From: Gigaspora margarita
Taxonomy: Eukaryota; Glomeromycota; Glomeromycetes; Diversisporales; Gigasporaceae
DNA: 64,000 nt
NCBI GenBank assembly: GCA_009809945.1
Contig: WTPW01000710.1
Coordinates: 148,209 to 212,208 of the forward strand
Direction: 5' to 3'
The translations under genes were made by a program, and so were the position numbers. Shown here one piece after another: positions 32,485 through 45,345 of the stretch (the first letter of the stretch is position 1; the number at the start of each line of letters is the position of its first letter). The notes under the pieces were generated by a model. It was not told the DNA's origin. It searched no databases and saw nothing but the letters and a program-made list of their open reading frames with translations.

Positions 32485-34291
32485 TCAAAATGACGTCAAT
32501 GCGCGTTCCGGAATGACGTACGCATCACATTAGAGTTTCAACAAATAATTTGATATAGTAGGCGGATTTAAGAAAAATTTTCTTTGCCTCAAAATAACGA
32601 CCATGTGCGTACTCTAAATAATGCATATACTCAAACTATCGCGCAGATGAGGTTATTTCGTGAAAATACGTTAAGAAATTTGTCAAACCAAAATTTCATT
32701 TTTTATATTTTTATACATAGTTTTATCTGCAATGCATATTCATAAGGATGGTGACCCACAAAGGCACTTAAAAATTCTTCAAAAAGTAGCTACACAGAAA
32801 TCAAAAGATTACAGATTTTAATGATTTAAAATGAAAATAATAAGAGATAAAAGTGATGAAAATTAGAATTTCAGATGAAAGTAAATATAACTGCAAGATC
32901 TGAGATATAAATAATTAAATTATGAGGTTAATAAATAATCACAATGATTCAGAGAAATTTATTCACCGTCTAATTATGATCGCATGCCGGGGACTTACTT
33001 GTTATTTAATCACACTATTTTTTATCATAAAAAATTTCTTTCTTTTTTTCTTTTTTTTGTTTCGAGCTTCAAAGAAGTTAACAGGTTGCCGTCGACTTTT
33101 AAAGCGCGTGTCTTAAGTTGGTTTAATAGTATATAAAACATCTGTTGTTTTTTTTTTTTTTTTTTACATATCTGTGGCGGTGAAATGATCATGATGATGA
33201 AATAAACCGATATAGTCGTTGATTACATACAGTAAGCCCAACAGTAATAATATTAATGACCGCGACCCAAACCACAAGGATAATCAGGAGGATAGTTACA
33301 ATACAAATGAGCCAATAAGTATACATTATCCGTCAAATTTATGATCATGATTCGCAGGCTGTGGTTTGATTTGAATAAACATAATTATATAGTAACACAT
33401 GAAAAAAATAACGATAACTTAATGATCATAAGTGATTTCCGGACAAATTTATATAAAAAAAAAAGTAATCTATCTGTGATATGACAATGCCAATTCTTAT
33501 TGCGTTCGAATCTTTTCTATACAGTAATATTGACGTCACTTTTCCATTATCTTGGTTGTTACATAATACTATCTACATGTTATTGTTTTATTTACAGGTT
33601 TTCACTCTGCAGCATTCAAATGAATACGGGTTAACGATATCGATATATTTAATATCTATATACACGTATTAATATCGATATATTAATATAGATATGTAAA
33701 TATAAGATAGTTTGAAAATCGTAACATTGTAGTTGTAGATTACAGTATTTGGTCTTGCAATCATGGCAGTTGATTGATAACACTCAATTTAGTATTATTT
33801 ATTGGAATCGTGACGAATTGAAGAAAAAATCAGTAGAAAATTAGAAAAAAAAAAAAAAAAATACAAATAATCTAACAATAATTATATAATCGAGATGTTT
33901 AAGTTTTTGACGCCAATGACTTTTAAAGTAATATTTTGAATTTTAACAAAAAGTTTGTTAATGGGCTGTACTGTATAAAAACAAATTCGGCTTAGAAAAT
34001 TGTTGATTTACTGCGCATCGAGATATATCGTTTGATACAAGTTTGTCTTTATTTATTTAGATAAGCAAAAAGGCTTTTTCATAATAATAACACAAAGATG
34101 TTGTAAATAATGTAAATAAATGTTTTTGATTATATAGTCCAATTTAAAAAAAAAAAAGAAAAAAAAAAAACGAAAAAAAAACAACAAAAAAAGAAAAAAG
34201 AAAAAAAAAAAAATTTTTAACGAATCTTTTTTTTTTCTCAAATAGTGTAAACGCAATTCGCATTAAATTACACTAAACAGCAAAGGTCAAA
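32485..34291. other. intergenic, upstream of the bestrophin gene
   Basis: No gene was recognised. AT-rich sequence with poly-T/poly-A runs (33152-33168, 33844-33860, 34147-34213) and GATATATTAATATCGATAT-like repeats near 33640-33700. The bestrophin promoter should lie at the right end, where an A-rich tract ends about 75 bp before the ATG. Confidence 0.4.
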
Positions 34292-36363
34292 ATGCCGGTC
34301 AATCCTAAGAGTAAACGACCTCATAGGGGCTGGTGGTCAAGTCTAATTGAACGACGTGGTTGGGGGTATTTAGAATTACAATAAAGTTAGTGAAATACGT
34401 GTATAACAGAATACATTGTTCATGATATGCTTTAAAATGTGGTCGTTATCCTACTACACAACAGATATCCTGACGCGTTGAAAATTCAAGGCTCTGTATT
34501 AGTGAACGTTATCCCTATACTTGCTTTTATAACAGGATGGGCAACTCTTCTCACTGTCCTTTATATGGTAGTCGGCATAACCAGTCTTGCCGTTTCCGCT
34601 AATTTAAGTAAGAATCGAATATGATGTTAACTTATCAATATCTAATATATCTAATTTAATTTTTATTTATTTATTTTATTTATTTATTTTTTTTTTTAAC
34701 CGTATGATGTAGCCGCTTCCGTCGCTGTTGTAGTGGCACTTCTTTTAGCTTTCCGTACGAACAACTCTTATAATCAATATAATGAAGGTCGACGTTTATT
34801 CACTAGTATGTGGTTAGTATCAAATGATAACATTTTTTTTTTGTATTAATGTTTGATATAAGAATATATTTTAAAATCATGCATTTTACTTAGCACTGTT
34901 GTTAGAAATTGTACACGTATATTATGGATAGGAGGCAAAGAAAATGATGAGTCTGATCGTCGTGAAAAAGAAGATCATATTAAATTATTATTAGCATATG
35001 TAATTGCTGTTAAACATCATATTCGATATGAATTTGGAATTCATTGGCCTGATTTGGAAGATCTTCTTCCTGATGGTTTTCAAAAAACCTATTATGATGG
35101 TAGTGCTGTACAGCAAGAAACTAGTGGTGATGATTCCTTGCTTTCACAATTACCAATTCGAACAATATCAAGTAAAATCCCACCAACTATGTATAAAGCA
35201 AAGGTTAGTAAGTATTCAAAGGAGAAAAAGAAAAAATTGTATAAAGTTGAAGAATTAGCTGAAGTAGATGCGAGTATGAGTTTACCTTTGGTAAAATTTT
35301 TTTTTTTTTAAAAAAAATGTTTTATAAAATTCTTATGAATTTTTTCTAAATAAAACCAATTTTTTTTTTTTTGAAAAATTTAGGAAATAGTTTTTCATTT
35401 AAATTTATATTTCGTACAAATGCGTAAAGAAGATAAATTGCAACCTGCTAAATTTGGTTCATTGGCAAGCGGGTTGGACGTATTGATTGACATTTTGGGT
35501 AGTTTAGAAAGGATTGGGAGTACACCTCTTCCAGTTGCCTATAATGTTCATTTGTAAGTTTTCTTTTAGAATTTTTATGTATTTATTAAAAAAGTCTATT
35601 TATCACCATATGACATAATTATCTAAATTATTTAAAAAAAAAAAAAAAATAGAGTGATACGTTAAAAAGAACTTTTATAAAAATGTTATGTGGTGATATA
35701 TAGTAATATCGGTATTCATTATTTTGTTATTTACATAACATTTCTATTTTTTATAGGAAACAAGCATGTGTTTTATATAGTAAGAATAAAATTTTACGTA
35801 TAAGCATTATATTTTTTTTCTAAATTACATATACATGTTTTTAATTTTTATTTCTTTTCCTATAGTGATTGCTCTTCCATTCACTATACTTGCTGACCTT
35901 GATTGGTTTACTATCCCTACTATGGCTCTAGTTTCCTTTATTTTCTTTGGTATTTTGGCTGTTGGTATGTAATATAATTATTATTTACAATATGTTAATA
36001 TTTATATAATACTTTTATAATAATATTTTTAAATTTGAATTATAGGTAGCGAAATTGAAAATCCATTCGGTAAGAAATTTATATTTCATTACGAATTCAT
36101 TTTAAAAATCTTTGTTTTTTAATGCATTCCTTGTTTTGTATTTAGGTTACGATGATAACGATCTTCCATTGGACGAATATTGTAAAGTAAGAAAAAGCTT
36201 TTTCAGATTATTTAGATTATTTACATTATTTGATTATTTGATTATTTGATTAATTGATTATTTGAATTAAAAAAATTCAAATATAATTCAGGATTTGGAA
36301 GCAGAAGTCAAATATTTGCAAAGACATCTTCCGAGTGGTTTAAAAAGTTTAAAAAAAAAATAA
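34292..36363 (+). CDS. bestrophin-family (RFP-TM) anion channel, 10 exons
   Basis: The exons, read by eye, are 34292-34365, 34465-34607, 34713-34812, 34894-35290, 35384-35553, 35757-35779, 35866-35964, 36046-36069, 36146-36186 and 36292-36363. All phases join, giving 380 residues. Family landmarks are a first membrane pair after YPDALKIQGSVL (residues 26-37), then LLLAFRTNNSYNQYNEGR (82-99), MCTVVRNCTRILW, ERIGSTPLPVAYNVHL, a second membrane pair MIALPFTILADLDWFTIPTM (from 303) and the acidic ENPFGYDDNDLPLDEYC that follows the last helix. Bestrophins and the fungal/bacterial UPF0187 relatives form pentameric chloride channels. The middle loop (about 158-238), with DGSAVQQETSGDDS and KYSKEKKKK, looks lineage-specific. 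Two exons are only 23 and 24 nt. It ends in a basic coiled tail. It looks intact and is followed by tRNA-Lys. Confidence 0.9.
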
Positions 36364-36758
36364 ATAGAAAAATGTAGCGATAGGATTTATCGTTTAAAAA
36401 TTTTATTACTTCCGATAGAATAATATAAGTTATATTTATTATGTGGTTTTATTTAAACAATTAAAAAATTTATCTTGTTTTATTTTATTTTTTTAATTTT
36501 TTTTTTTTAATAAATAAAATTTAAAAAGCTATCGTAAAAAATCGAGAAATTTAATTAGTCATGTGTCTATGCAGATCTGTAGTTTAACAATGCTACGTAT
36601 TACAGGTATTACAAAATTAAATTGGAATTACGGAAAATTTTGACAGATTTACTACATCTTTAACAGATCTTAACAGTTAACATTAAATGTTAATGTTTTG
36701 GATAATAACGGTTTACAAAATATTCTAGAGGTCTATATTCTGAAAGTTTATCATAATT

Positions 36759-36831
36759 GCCCGGGTAGCTCAATTGGTAGAGCGTCAGGCTTTTAACCTG
36801 AATGTCGGGGGTTCGAGCCCCCCCTCGGGCG
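36759..36831 (+). tRNA. tRNA-Lys (UUU)
   Basis: The cloverleaf is complete. The acceptor is GCCCGGG paired with CTCGGGC (one G-T), the D stem is GCTC/GAGC, and the anticodon stem is TCAGG/CCTGA with loop CTTTTAA (anticodon TTT). The T arm is GGGGGTTCGAGCCCCCC and the discriminator is G. No intron. The internal pol III boxes are canonical (TAGCTCAATTGG and GGTTCGAGCCC). Confidence 0.96.
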
Positions 36832-36838
36832 ATCGAAA

Positions 36839-36845
36839 TTTTTTT
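36839..36845 (+). terminator. pol III terminator of tRNA-Lys
   Basis: A run of seven T starts eight bases after the tRNA 3' end, the normal RNA polymerase III stop signal. Confidence 0.8.
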
Positions 36846-37486
36846 GAGAAATTTTTTTTTTTTTGCATCGAGAACAAATCACATGATTAATTTTAATTTT
36901 TTATGATGTTCAAAGCAACGGAAATTCGGGCAGTCTAGCTATGGTACAAGCTAAGCCATTGGCTTATTTATTATTATCATTATGTGTTTATGTGTACAAT
37001 AATAATTCGATTTCAAAACCTATAATATACTTTATTTATGATGTATCTAATTATAAAAAGCAAACGATTAAATTGAATAAATTTTAATTAATAATTATTA
37101 CAATGTTAGATAGCACTGAAATAATAGATAATATATCGGGCCTCCCTAAGAATAATTCGAATAAGTCTCAAAAAGACGGGTTTTAAATGATCGCTATAGT
37201 GATAGTAATATCCCAATTAATATCCCAATTAAAATATCCCAATTAAAATATCCCAATTAATTTAGAACACTTTTCATATTCTGATAAGTGAGAAACGTAT
37301 CATTTTTTTCAAAAAAAGTGTCATATAGTACTGGATCAAAAACTGGAATTTTTTTAATAGGTTACCTTTTGCTTCGCATTGTCTAAGCCACGATTATACT
37401 TAATAAATTTTGAAAAATTTTTTTTCCCGTTATTATTTATAACTTTGAAAGAAAAAGATTAAAATTTTAAAGCGAAGAAAATAAAG
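36846..37486. other. intergenic between tRNA-Lys and the Pro-rich gene
   Basis: No gene. ATATCCCAATTAAA is repeated in tandem three to four times at about 37209-37262. An A-rich stretch with AAAATAAAG leads into the ATG at 37487. Confidence 0.45.
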
Positions 37487-39825
37487 ATGCATGACAATAA
37501 AGGTGAAACTACGAATAGACCACCACATCAACAACAACCACCACCACATCAACAACAACCACCATCACATCAAAAACAACCACCACCACCACATCAACAA
37601 CAACCACCACCATCACCACATCAACAACAACCACCACCATCACCACATCAACAACAACCACCACCATCACCACATCAACAACAACCACCACCATCACCAC
37701 ATCAACAACAACCACCACCATCACCACATCAACAACAACCACCACCATCACCACATCAAAAACCACCGAATAGACCACCACCATCACATCAACAACCATC
37801 ATCAAACCAACAACCACCGTCTTATCAACAACCACCTCCACAATTATTTTATCGGCCACCACCTCCGCAGCAATTAGTTCATCGTAAACCACCTCCACAA
37901 CAACCACAACCACCTTCGCAACAATTACCTCATAGACAACCACCTTTACAAATTCGTGTACGAAATGATACAAATCCTATGCAACAACAGTTGTTAAGAC
38001 CATTGCAACCACAACAAAGATCGCCAACAAATTCTAATATTTATAATACGAATGAATCTGGTCAATCAATATTTCAAAATAATAAATCAAACTTACATCA
38101 AGAAAATAAAAGTGAAATGAAATTTTCAACAGTACCTTTAGATGGATTGCATTCGGTAGATATTAAATACGAAAATAATACTAAAAATTCTTTACCAAAC
38201 CAAGGTAAACTAATTTTGTCTTCTGACAATCACTTACATTAATTACATTAATTCCATTAATTCCATTAATCTCATTAATCGTTTTCATCAATCAATCAAT
38301 CCCATTATTAATTTTTTTTTTTTAATCATTTTTAGGTTGGACTAGTAGTAGTAACGCTTCGGAAAACCCAAATTTACGTCAGCGTGCTCCACAATCTCCA
38401 ACAGAGACAAATAATTCTAAAAATTCTGATGTTAAAAAAGAACAGTCATCTGAGGGACAAACTAAACAAGCACAATCTCAAAATTTACTTTCAACGAGTC
38501 TTCATTGGACTTGGATTTTATTGATTTTATTTGCGTTAGCAGCTCTCGCATTTACTGTTTATCGATTGGTATTTATATTTTATCAGATATTTATTTTATT
38601 TATTTCATCATCTGTGTTAGTAATTACTATTTATCATAGGATTCAATTTATGTCGAAGATAAAAAAGTTCGTATTACGGTTAGTTAATTAACGTACTGTA
38701 TATATATATATATATATATATATACAAGATTTATTGTATTAAAAAAAAAAAAAATGTTGAACATTAAATTACTTGTTTTAAAAATAAATAGATGCAACGT
38801 CCTTTCTTGGAAGTATTTACGAATTCAACAGATACTTTGATGCAAGATCTTATAAAGATTAGTGATTTACCTGGTAATAATAATAATAATAAAAATTCAT
38901 TTTTTACGAAAATTTTTTATTTTTTTTTGTGTTAATAATTTTATTATATATAATTATACTTATTTCAATAAATATTAATAATAATAAAGCATCAGATACA
39001 GTTTTAAAAGGAACAGTTTTATATAAACGTTTAGCCAACATCCTTGAAACCAGTCCTGGTTTTAAAAATAATGGTCCTACTATCGCATCTTATCTTCGTC
39101 ATTACAGTACTCAAATAATGGAAGCTGGACAAGCATTTGAAGATATGTATCGTCAAGGTGATTTAGTATTTTGGATTTTAGATAGAGAAATAAATCAAAT
39201 CCTTGAAAAATTAAAACCAAATATATTTGGACAAATATTTTTTAAAGATGATGATCCAGCATTTTTTAAAGAAAGAATTAAAGATATGATGCAAGTTGTT
39301 GATTTATTTAAATCAAAAGTTACAGCAGCAATTAGAGCAGTTAGAGTTGCTGATTCAATTAGAGATCAAACTGAAAAAGGTTTATTTCGTGGAATTAAAA
39401 TTGAAGCTGAAAAATTTGTAAAACTTGGAACACGTCAAAATGATTATAGAATTGGTAATTCTCCTTATATAAGTGATGAATTAATTATTGATGTTGAAAA
39501 TACTAAAAAGGATTTGGAACAAGCTGAAGAAATTTTGGATATGTTATATAGATCAGGTTATGGGTTAAATAGGTTAATTATTATTTTAAATAATTATAGA
39601 AATAGATTATATGATATTGATAGTGAACTTGATGATAAAATTTCAATTACAAAAAATCAAATTGAAAAGTTAAGAAAACTTTTGGATAATTTAAAAGAAT
39701 GTCATGAAAAATTTTCTAAAAGAGATGTTATTGATGATGGTATTGATAATGGTTTTGGTGTTAATTTTGATTCAAAAAATGAAATTGATGATTATGTTAA
39801 AACTGATCATGATGATTATTATTAA
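37487..39825 (+). CDS. Pro/Gln-rich single-pass membrane protein, 5 exons
   Basis: The exons, read by eye, are 37487-38204, 38336-38568, 38640-38678, 38792-38873 and 38990-39825. The phases join to 635 residues. Residues 1-155 are low-complexity Pro/Gln/His with tandem PPPSPHQQQ units. About 160-290 is hydrophilic, Asn/Ser/Gln-rich. One membrane helix lies at about 296-317 (WTWILLILFALAALAFTVYR). The C-terminal 318 residues are soluble and largely helical, with heptad-like stretches (ENTKKDLEQAEEILDMLYRS, then KISITKNQIEKLRKLLDNLK) and an acidic end DHDDYY. No signal peptide is seen. I do not recognise the family; the C-terminal helical domain is well formed and likely the conserved part. The Pro-rich arm could bind SH3 or WW partners, which is speculation. 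Donors such as GTATTT and GTAATA and acceptors ending TAG/AAG match the neighbours. A start at 38929 within intron 4 is possible but less likely. Confidence 0.8.
37566..37757 (+). repeat. 27-bp coding minisatellite
   Basis: About six near-identical units of CACCACCATCACCACATC plus AACAACAAC encode PPPSPHQQQ in the gene's frame. The unit length is a multiple of three, so changes in copy number would keep the frame. Long open frames in the other two frames and on the opposite strand are shadows of this array. Confidence 0.9.
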
Positions 39826-40285
39826 AATTTTTAGCTCACAATCGTGGGCATGTTTATTTTTTTATTTAAAAAAGCATATTTTTTGTTAAGTTTTTATTGT
39901 CTGATACTCTTATAAAGTGTAGTTATTTGTAATATAACAGATAAAGTAACCAAACTTTTACCCGATTTAATATCTACATGAACTTTACTAAATTGAATTA
40001 AAAATTAAATCCGACCCAAGATTTGATTTGCCCACATTAAATTGTGTGTGTCATTAAAATCAGATTAACTACGTACCTTTTTTTAGAATTTGAAAAAAAA
40101 AGCATTACCATACGAAATACGAAAGTAAGGTTGTACAATATGGCGCCAAAAAGAAGCTTCTTACGTATTCGTTATTTTGTTACCGACCGTATTTTCGCGT
40201 AATAACGTTCACCTACGCGTTATTTTGAGCATATGCGCGTTATTTAAAGTACACGCACGAGATTAATTTTGAAACAAATACAATA

Positions 40286-40360
40286 AAACCTCTATAAGTG
40301 CACACTCTAAATGCACGTTGTTAAATCTTTGGTCCCAGGAGTGTGCACTTATAGAGGTAT
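40286..40360. mobile_element. 75-bp TA-flanked MITE
   Basis: Ends AAACCTCTATAAGTGCACAC and its complement, with TA just outside each end (40284-40285 and 40361-40362), enclose only about 27 bp. It belongs to the Tc1/mariner type by its duplication. Confidence 0.65.
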
Positions 40361-40411
40361 TAATGTATAAAGTTTTAAAATATCTCCTTATATAAAAAAA
40401 ATAAACAAACA

Positions 40412-40567
40412 AAAAATACTCAGAAACAAGTGTTGGGTACTAAGTAAATTTATTTTCAAGCTTTATATAAAAATTGTTCTTCAGATCGAGACGTCTGAAG
40501 AACAATTTTTAAATAAGCTCGAAAATAAGTTTACTTAGTATCCAACAATTGTTTCTGAGTATTTTTT
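40412..40567. mobile_element. 155-bp palindromic MITE
   Basis: The arms start AAATACTCAGAAACAAGTGT and pair through ACTAAGTAAATTTATTTTC and AAATTGTTCTTCAGA to a centre at GATCGAGACGTC. It lies inside 40187-40699. Confidence 0.65.
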
Positions 40568-40791
40568 TAAATTTTACTTTACTGTGAATAAGCTCATTTT
40601 ATTATAGAGTACGCGTTATTTTGTAACAATATTATATGTTATTTTAGGGGTCACAACTTCCTAAATAACGTTCATGGCCGTTATTACGCGAAAATATGGT
40701 ATAATAAAAAAAGTTACTACCCATCGAGACATCTCTTTTATTTTTACGCCAGAATTATTTTTAGCAGAAGAAACGCGTGACTTCTTTAAAT

Positions 40792-41557
40792 ATGACAAAT
40801 AAAGAGAAATCCGAAAATTCAGAAACTCTCCAGGTATTATTAATTGTAGTTAACACTAATTCTGGTGGATATTATAAAAAATTTGATCACCTAAAGTCCT
40901 ATAATAATTTTTATTATTTCCACCTTTCTAATTATAATAACTATAGTAAACATATTTGTCAATAACTTTCAGAACAAAAAAGGCACGATGAAATGAAATG
41001 TTGTCTCGAGATGCTACGTGAATTTCTCTCGCCTACATCGTAAGTGAGTGACTGTGCTTTCAAAGTAGATTTACTACGTAATGATAGTATCCGATTATAT
41101 GATTTGTTCAATCGATCGTAACTTTTTATACGAAAAAAAAAAGATCAGAACTTTATACTTGAGCTGATTTTAAAGTCATTAACCAGTTTTTTTTAAAAAA
41201 AATTCTTAAAATAAAAAGTTATAATCGAATGAGAACATGGTAAATCCTATTATAAATGGTCTGTTTTCAAATGAAATTAATTACATAAAGTTGCTCTGAA
41301 CATAGAAAGTCTACGTGGCGAACTCGAATGTTTGAATAAGAAATTAAAGGACTCAGTAATAGAAACAACACCTGAATCATTCCTTGCATCTTGAATGCTG
41401 AAAGGAAATTGTTTTTCACCGAAATCAATCGTTTAAATGGGAAAGGGAAATATTTATTAACGAAGTGAATAGTTTGAATGGTGAAAGGAAAGTGCTTCTT
41501 AAAAAAGTCGATAATTTGACTGAATGGCTTATGATTATTCAAAATTCGGCAAATTAA
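40792..41557 (+). pseudogene. decayed coiled-coil protein gene
   Basis: The pieces in order are: MTNKEKSENSETLQ with a GTATTA donor at 40834; a possible exon QKRHDEMKCCLEMLREFLSP ending in a GTAAGTGAG donor near 41040; NIESLRGELECLNKKLKDSV near 41300; then, after frame changes, FFTEINRLNG and INEVNSLNGERKVLLKKVDN up to a stop at 41557. The LNGER..LL.EV pattern repeats about every 14 residues, as in a coiled coil. At least two frame changes separate the blocks and exon phases do not all fit, so I call it a pseudogene. No family was identified. Confidence 0.4.
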
Positions 41558-42875
41558 TCATAATTAAACCCTTACTTTTTAACCTAAGAGATTTCTCACG
41601 CGTCGTACGCACGTATTCAATGACGTGTCGTATCTGTTATATGGGAATAAATTTTATCGATTATATTTTATAAATTATGAATGTTATAAATGAAATGCTA
41701 AAAAAATAACTAGGCTAAATAAATTTCACAGAATATACGGGTTTTACGTTCTGATTTTATCATTCGTGAAAATTGAAAATACAGCAGATATGCAAACGCC
41801 GAGCTAGAGTTTGGAATCGGTTGTATTTTTATATTTTAAACTCGGTTTTAATCGGTTTTAATACATGAAAAAATAAAATCAGTTCTAAACTCTACGTTTT
41901 TTTGCGAGCTGTTTTTTTTAGCTAGCTAATCCAAAGTTGCGGCTATAACTTGTATTGTAGAAATTCAATTCCAATTATCTTAATATACGTACGAATAGAT
42001 GATAGCCAAGCCGTCAATTGACTCGGCTTAGCCGATCAGTAAACTTTACTGCTGAGCCTCTGAAGATAAAATTTATAATCCGCTGAAATTGCTTCTTGAA
42101 TGGGATGGTAAACCAATTCCATAACGACCCTATAAGCTATATGGACTTGGAATTGAAAGAATTGAAGGTCCATGCAAAATATGTGGCAGCTATGTTTACC
42201 TGGGTAGGATGGCTTTTTTTGATAGATATTTTCTCAAATAATTAAATTTTGCAGTTAAACCTTAAATTATCACATATTGGAAAAATGCTTAAATTGTTTC
42301 TGGAATGGAGGCATGCGGATGAGATGTTAGGTTAGTTATATCAAATCTGCGACATTTTAATGAAATCATATTGTTAAAAGACGTTATATGCTTGCAATTA
42401 TTTAAAGTATTTACGCCTTTATTACGATTATAGTTGATGGAAAAAATTTTAAAAAGTTCCAAACTGGATATAATTGAAGACTTTGAAAAGATCTTTATTA
42501 AGAAGAATTTGGCACAAGTTCATACTTTCCATCTGAATTTATAAAACTGCAATATTAGAATACGTATACATTCTACAATACAATAAGTGCATATCTACTT
42601 TACTGTATAATTTAAGCAATGATTAGACAATAATTGAATTGTATGGTTATAGAAATTAACAAATAAATGACGCATTTCGAAAATAATTATGAGTTTTTAA
42701 ATAGCATTTTTACTATGTTGAATTATAAAATAAGATCTCTGATTTTAATTTTGAAACCCCCTAATGTGTATTCCAACTACGTACGTACGTAAGTACGTAC
42801 TTTATTTACAATTTTTTTAATAGTCACAAATGACTTTAGTGCGACAGTAATTTTGTAATCCATGAGAGTAGTACG
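41558..42875. other. gene-free gap
   Basis: No gene was recognised. Repeated ACTCGGTTTTAATCGGTTTT occurs near 41840, and an ACGTACGTACGTAAGTACGT microsatellite at about 42778-42800. Confidence 0.4.
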
Positions 42876-43005
42876 ATGCAATTTCTACGTCCTCCTCCAA
42901 TCGACCCAACATCTTTAAAGTGAGTATACTTATATATAAAATTTAATATAACAATTACACAGATAGGAATTTTCAAAATAGGTATCAAGCAAGAATTAAT
43001 TGATT
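42876..43005 (+). pseudogene. possible 5' gene fragment or micro-ORF
   Basis: ATG at 42876 opens MQFLRPPPIDPTSL and runs into a good donor, GTGAGTATAC, at 42920. An acceptor (AAAATAG, exon from 42982) continues the frame as YQARIN and then stops, giving 21 residues in all. The peptide looks like the real start of a small protein but nothing further is in frame. It may be a truncated gene; the family is unknown. Confidence 0.25.
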
Positions 43006-43559
43006 TTAAATATTAAAATTCCAACTAAGAATCAATTTTGATTGAGAAAAATTAAGGATATTCTTTAGGAAAATAACATAGTAAATATGCCAATTCGGCT
43101 TTTGACTTTGTATCCTGTCATTCATCATAATCAACGACTCATACAAACCTGAGCATAATAGATGAATTTTTTTTTAATTTGATAAGGGTTTTCTTGTCTT
43201 TTAACAATCACTTACGTATTTTATCATCCTGAGTTATTTATATTAGATTAAGTAAAAGGTGTTTAAGTATATTCGATTAGGGTGCGGTAATGGGTATATA
43301 AGTACTTATAATAAATAATAAAACATGCTTAATTGCAATCTTGCCATATGAAGTATTAGAGTTTCATGGTAAACTTAAGTTACATAATATTAAACGCAGA
43401 ATTTTTTTTCATTTAAAAATAAAATAATTTTCACCGTTGCATTTTATAGATTCTTATTTTTAAACAATCGAATTCAGAAAGACGAAGAGTTCGAGCAATA
43501 ATTATTTTTGTTACCTAATAACTATAAAATGTATCTAATGCTAGTCATGTGAAGAAAGT

Positions 43560-44720
43560 GAAAAGAATAAGGAAAAAGGAAAGAAAGTAAAGGCGATGAA
43601 AAAAGTAGAGAAGATAAAAAAGGGTTGGGAGAAAGGTGTCGATGTTGTAAGCAAATGGCCATTACCATTGTTTCTGAAAAAATTATGCCAAATATAACGA
43701 TTACAAACTTAAAACATGGAGTTGAATTTCTGATTGTGGAGCATGGAAAATTTGTATCAGCAGATTATAAAAGGAAGGAATTGGGTGATATCATTAAGTC
43801 ATATGTTTATTCCAGTTGACTTTAAATAGTAAGTTATTTTTGTTAAAATACAAATGTTAGTGGAGGAAGATTTCTCTTGTTTTCTACAAAATCAAACATT
43901 GAACATGTTCTGGATTATAGTAAGATGTATAGCGTTACGACGATTATGGTCAAAAAGTAAATCCAAGTCATATTGCATTGCGAAATGGGAAGAAAATTGA
44001 ATTTCTCAGACGACTGTATTTGGATCATATAAATCGGGTGTGATAGATTGGTGAATGTAGTATTTGGAAACAGTTTTGGTAGATTATCACTGGTCTAAGG
44101 ACAATTCCAGCATATTTCACAGTGAACAGTGCCTTTAAGATTGTGCCAGGTAATAATAAATGCATTAGGTCATGAATTTCCAGGCACTCTTTATAAATGT
44201 TGTCTTTTCTATTTAAAAAAAGAAGGAGCTGGCGAAAAATACAAAAAGCTGACTTGCAACCCAATATTGTATCTTAATTTAAAGCTATGCCAACATTATT
44301 TTTCAAAACTCAGATCCAAGATTCAATCAAACATGATACTTGCATAATATGTCTATTTGAAATTAGTCTCATGCCAACATTTTTTTCATGCAAAATGTAT
44401 CAACGTTTACTAGCTAGAAATAAAAAGAAAACGATCAAATTCAAAAAAAGAAAACTTCATTCCACTTGGACAAATGCATGACTTTAATTGTCCCAAAAAG
44501 TGAAATAAGTTGAAGATTGGAACCACGAATGGAGACATTAGTTGATCAAGTGCTATCCAATTTTCAAAAAGAACAATGGCATGTTGACCTTTATTCTTTG
44601 TGAAAACCCACGTTTATAAACAAAAAAATTGTTAGTGATCATGCAAATCATAGTAATGAAGTTGTGAACTTAGCTCTGCCAAGGTTATCGGCACTTGAAT
44701 GAATTTTCTGGGTGAAGCCA
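43560..44720 (+). pseudogene. decayed coding region, unidentified
   Basis: Coding-like blocks in changing frames: MPNITITNLKHGVEFLIVEH (within 43625-43819), then VNPSHIALRNGKKIEFLRRL (near 43950), RTIPAYFTVNSAFKIVPG (near 44100), and LALPRLSALE with IFWVKP (near 44665). The last could be the end of a DDE transposase, but the match is poor. Stops and frameshifts are frequent. Confidence 0.3.
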
Positions 44721-45269
44721 GTCTTTTGCATCGGGGTGAGCAAGTATACTTGTTATGCAGTTAAACTAAAACTTTGAGGCGATGGTCATATTGGTGTTAC
44801 AAATAGTTGTGGTGTACAGGTGGGCAGAGTAGTGGTGTATGATACAAAAAATTGCATTTGAGTATATAGAACTATATAGCATACAATACTCAATATATAT
44901 TTTATATATATATATATATATAGATTAGTATAGTCGTAAATAAATAAAATTGTAATCAGTTTATCATAAAAAACTTTTTAGATTTTTTTTTTGAATGTGA
45001 ACCAAACGGACCCACTAGTTGTCCCATATAGTTGTAAGGACAGGCTATACCCAGGAAGTAGACAAAATTAAAAGACCAAGAGGCAAGGCGTTTGAGACTA
45101 GAATACCTCCTATCTACTGATTCGATTTTAATGATTTTTTAACAATAGAACCATAAAAACCTGCTCTACAACTTTACTTTGAGCCAAAAATAATATTTAC
45201 TTAGTATAAAAAAAAACTTTTCATAAGGGTCATTATCAGATTTGATAATATATTGTTTACTTATTTGTT

Positions 45270-45345
45270 TTTCACCAATTCCAAATATAGTAATAATATA
45301 GCTATAGTGCTAATCTTATCTAAATTGGTAATTAATAGATCTGGA
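45270..45345 (-). mobile_element. solo end of the 1304-2610 TIR family
   Basis: Read on the minus strand, TTACCAATTTAGATAAGATT followed by AGCACTATAGC matches the ends at 1304 and 59518. No second end is close by, although 45160-45215 shares AACTTTACTTTGAGCCAAAA with 59797-59830 of the sister copy. Confidence 0.45.

Larger units (their letters stand above)
40187..40699. mobile_element. TIR element with two nested palindromes
   Basis: The ends CCGTATTTTCGCGTAATAAC and the complement of TTATTACGCGAAAATATGG are inverted, with TA after the right end. Inner arms GTTATTTTGAG and TACGCGTTATTTTG also pair. A 75-bp MITE (40286-40360) and a longer palindrome (about 40412-40567) are inserted within it. 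Confidence 0.6.

Noticed and set aside
37491..37973. His/Asn-rich and Val-rich long frames overlapping the Pro-rich gene
   Set aside because: They are other-frame and opposite-strand shadows of the 27-bp coding minisatellite. Only the PPPSPHQQQ frame joins proper downstream exons.
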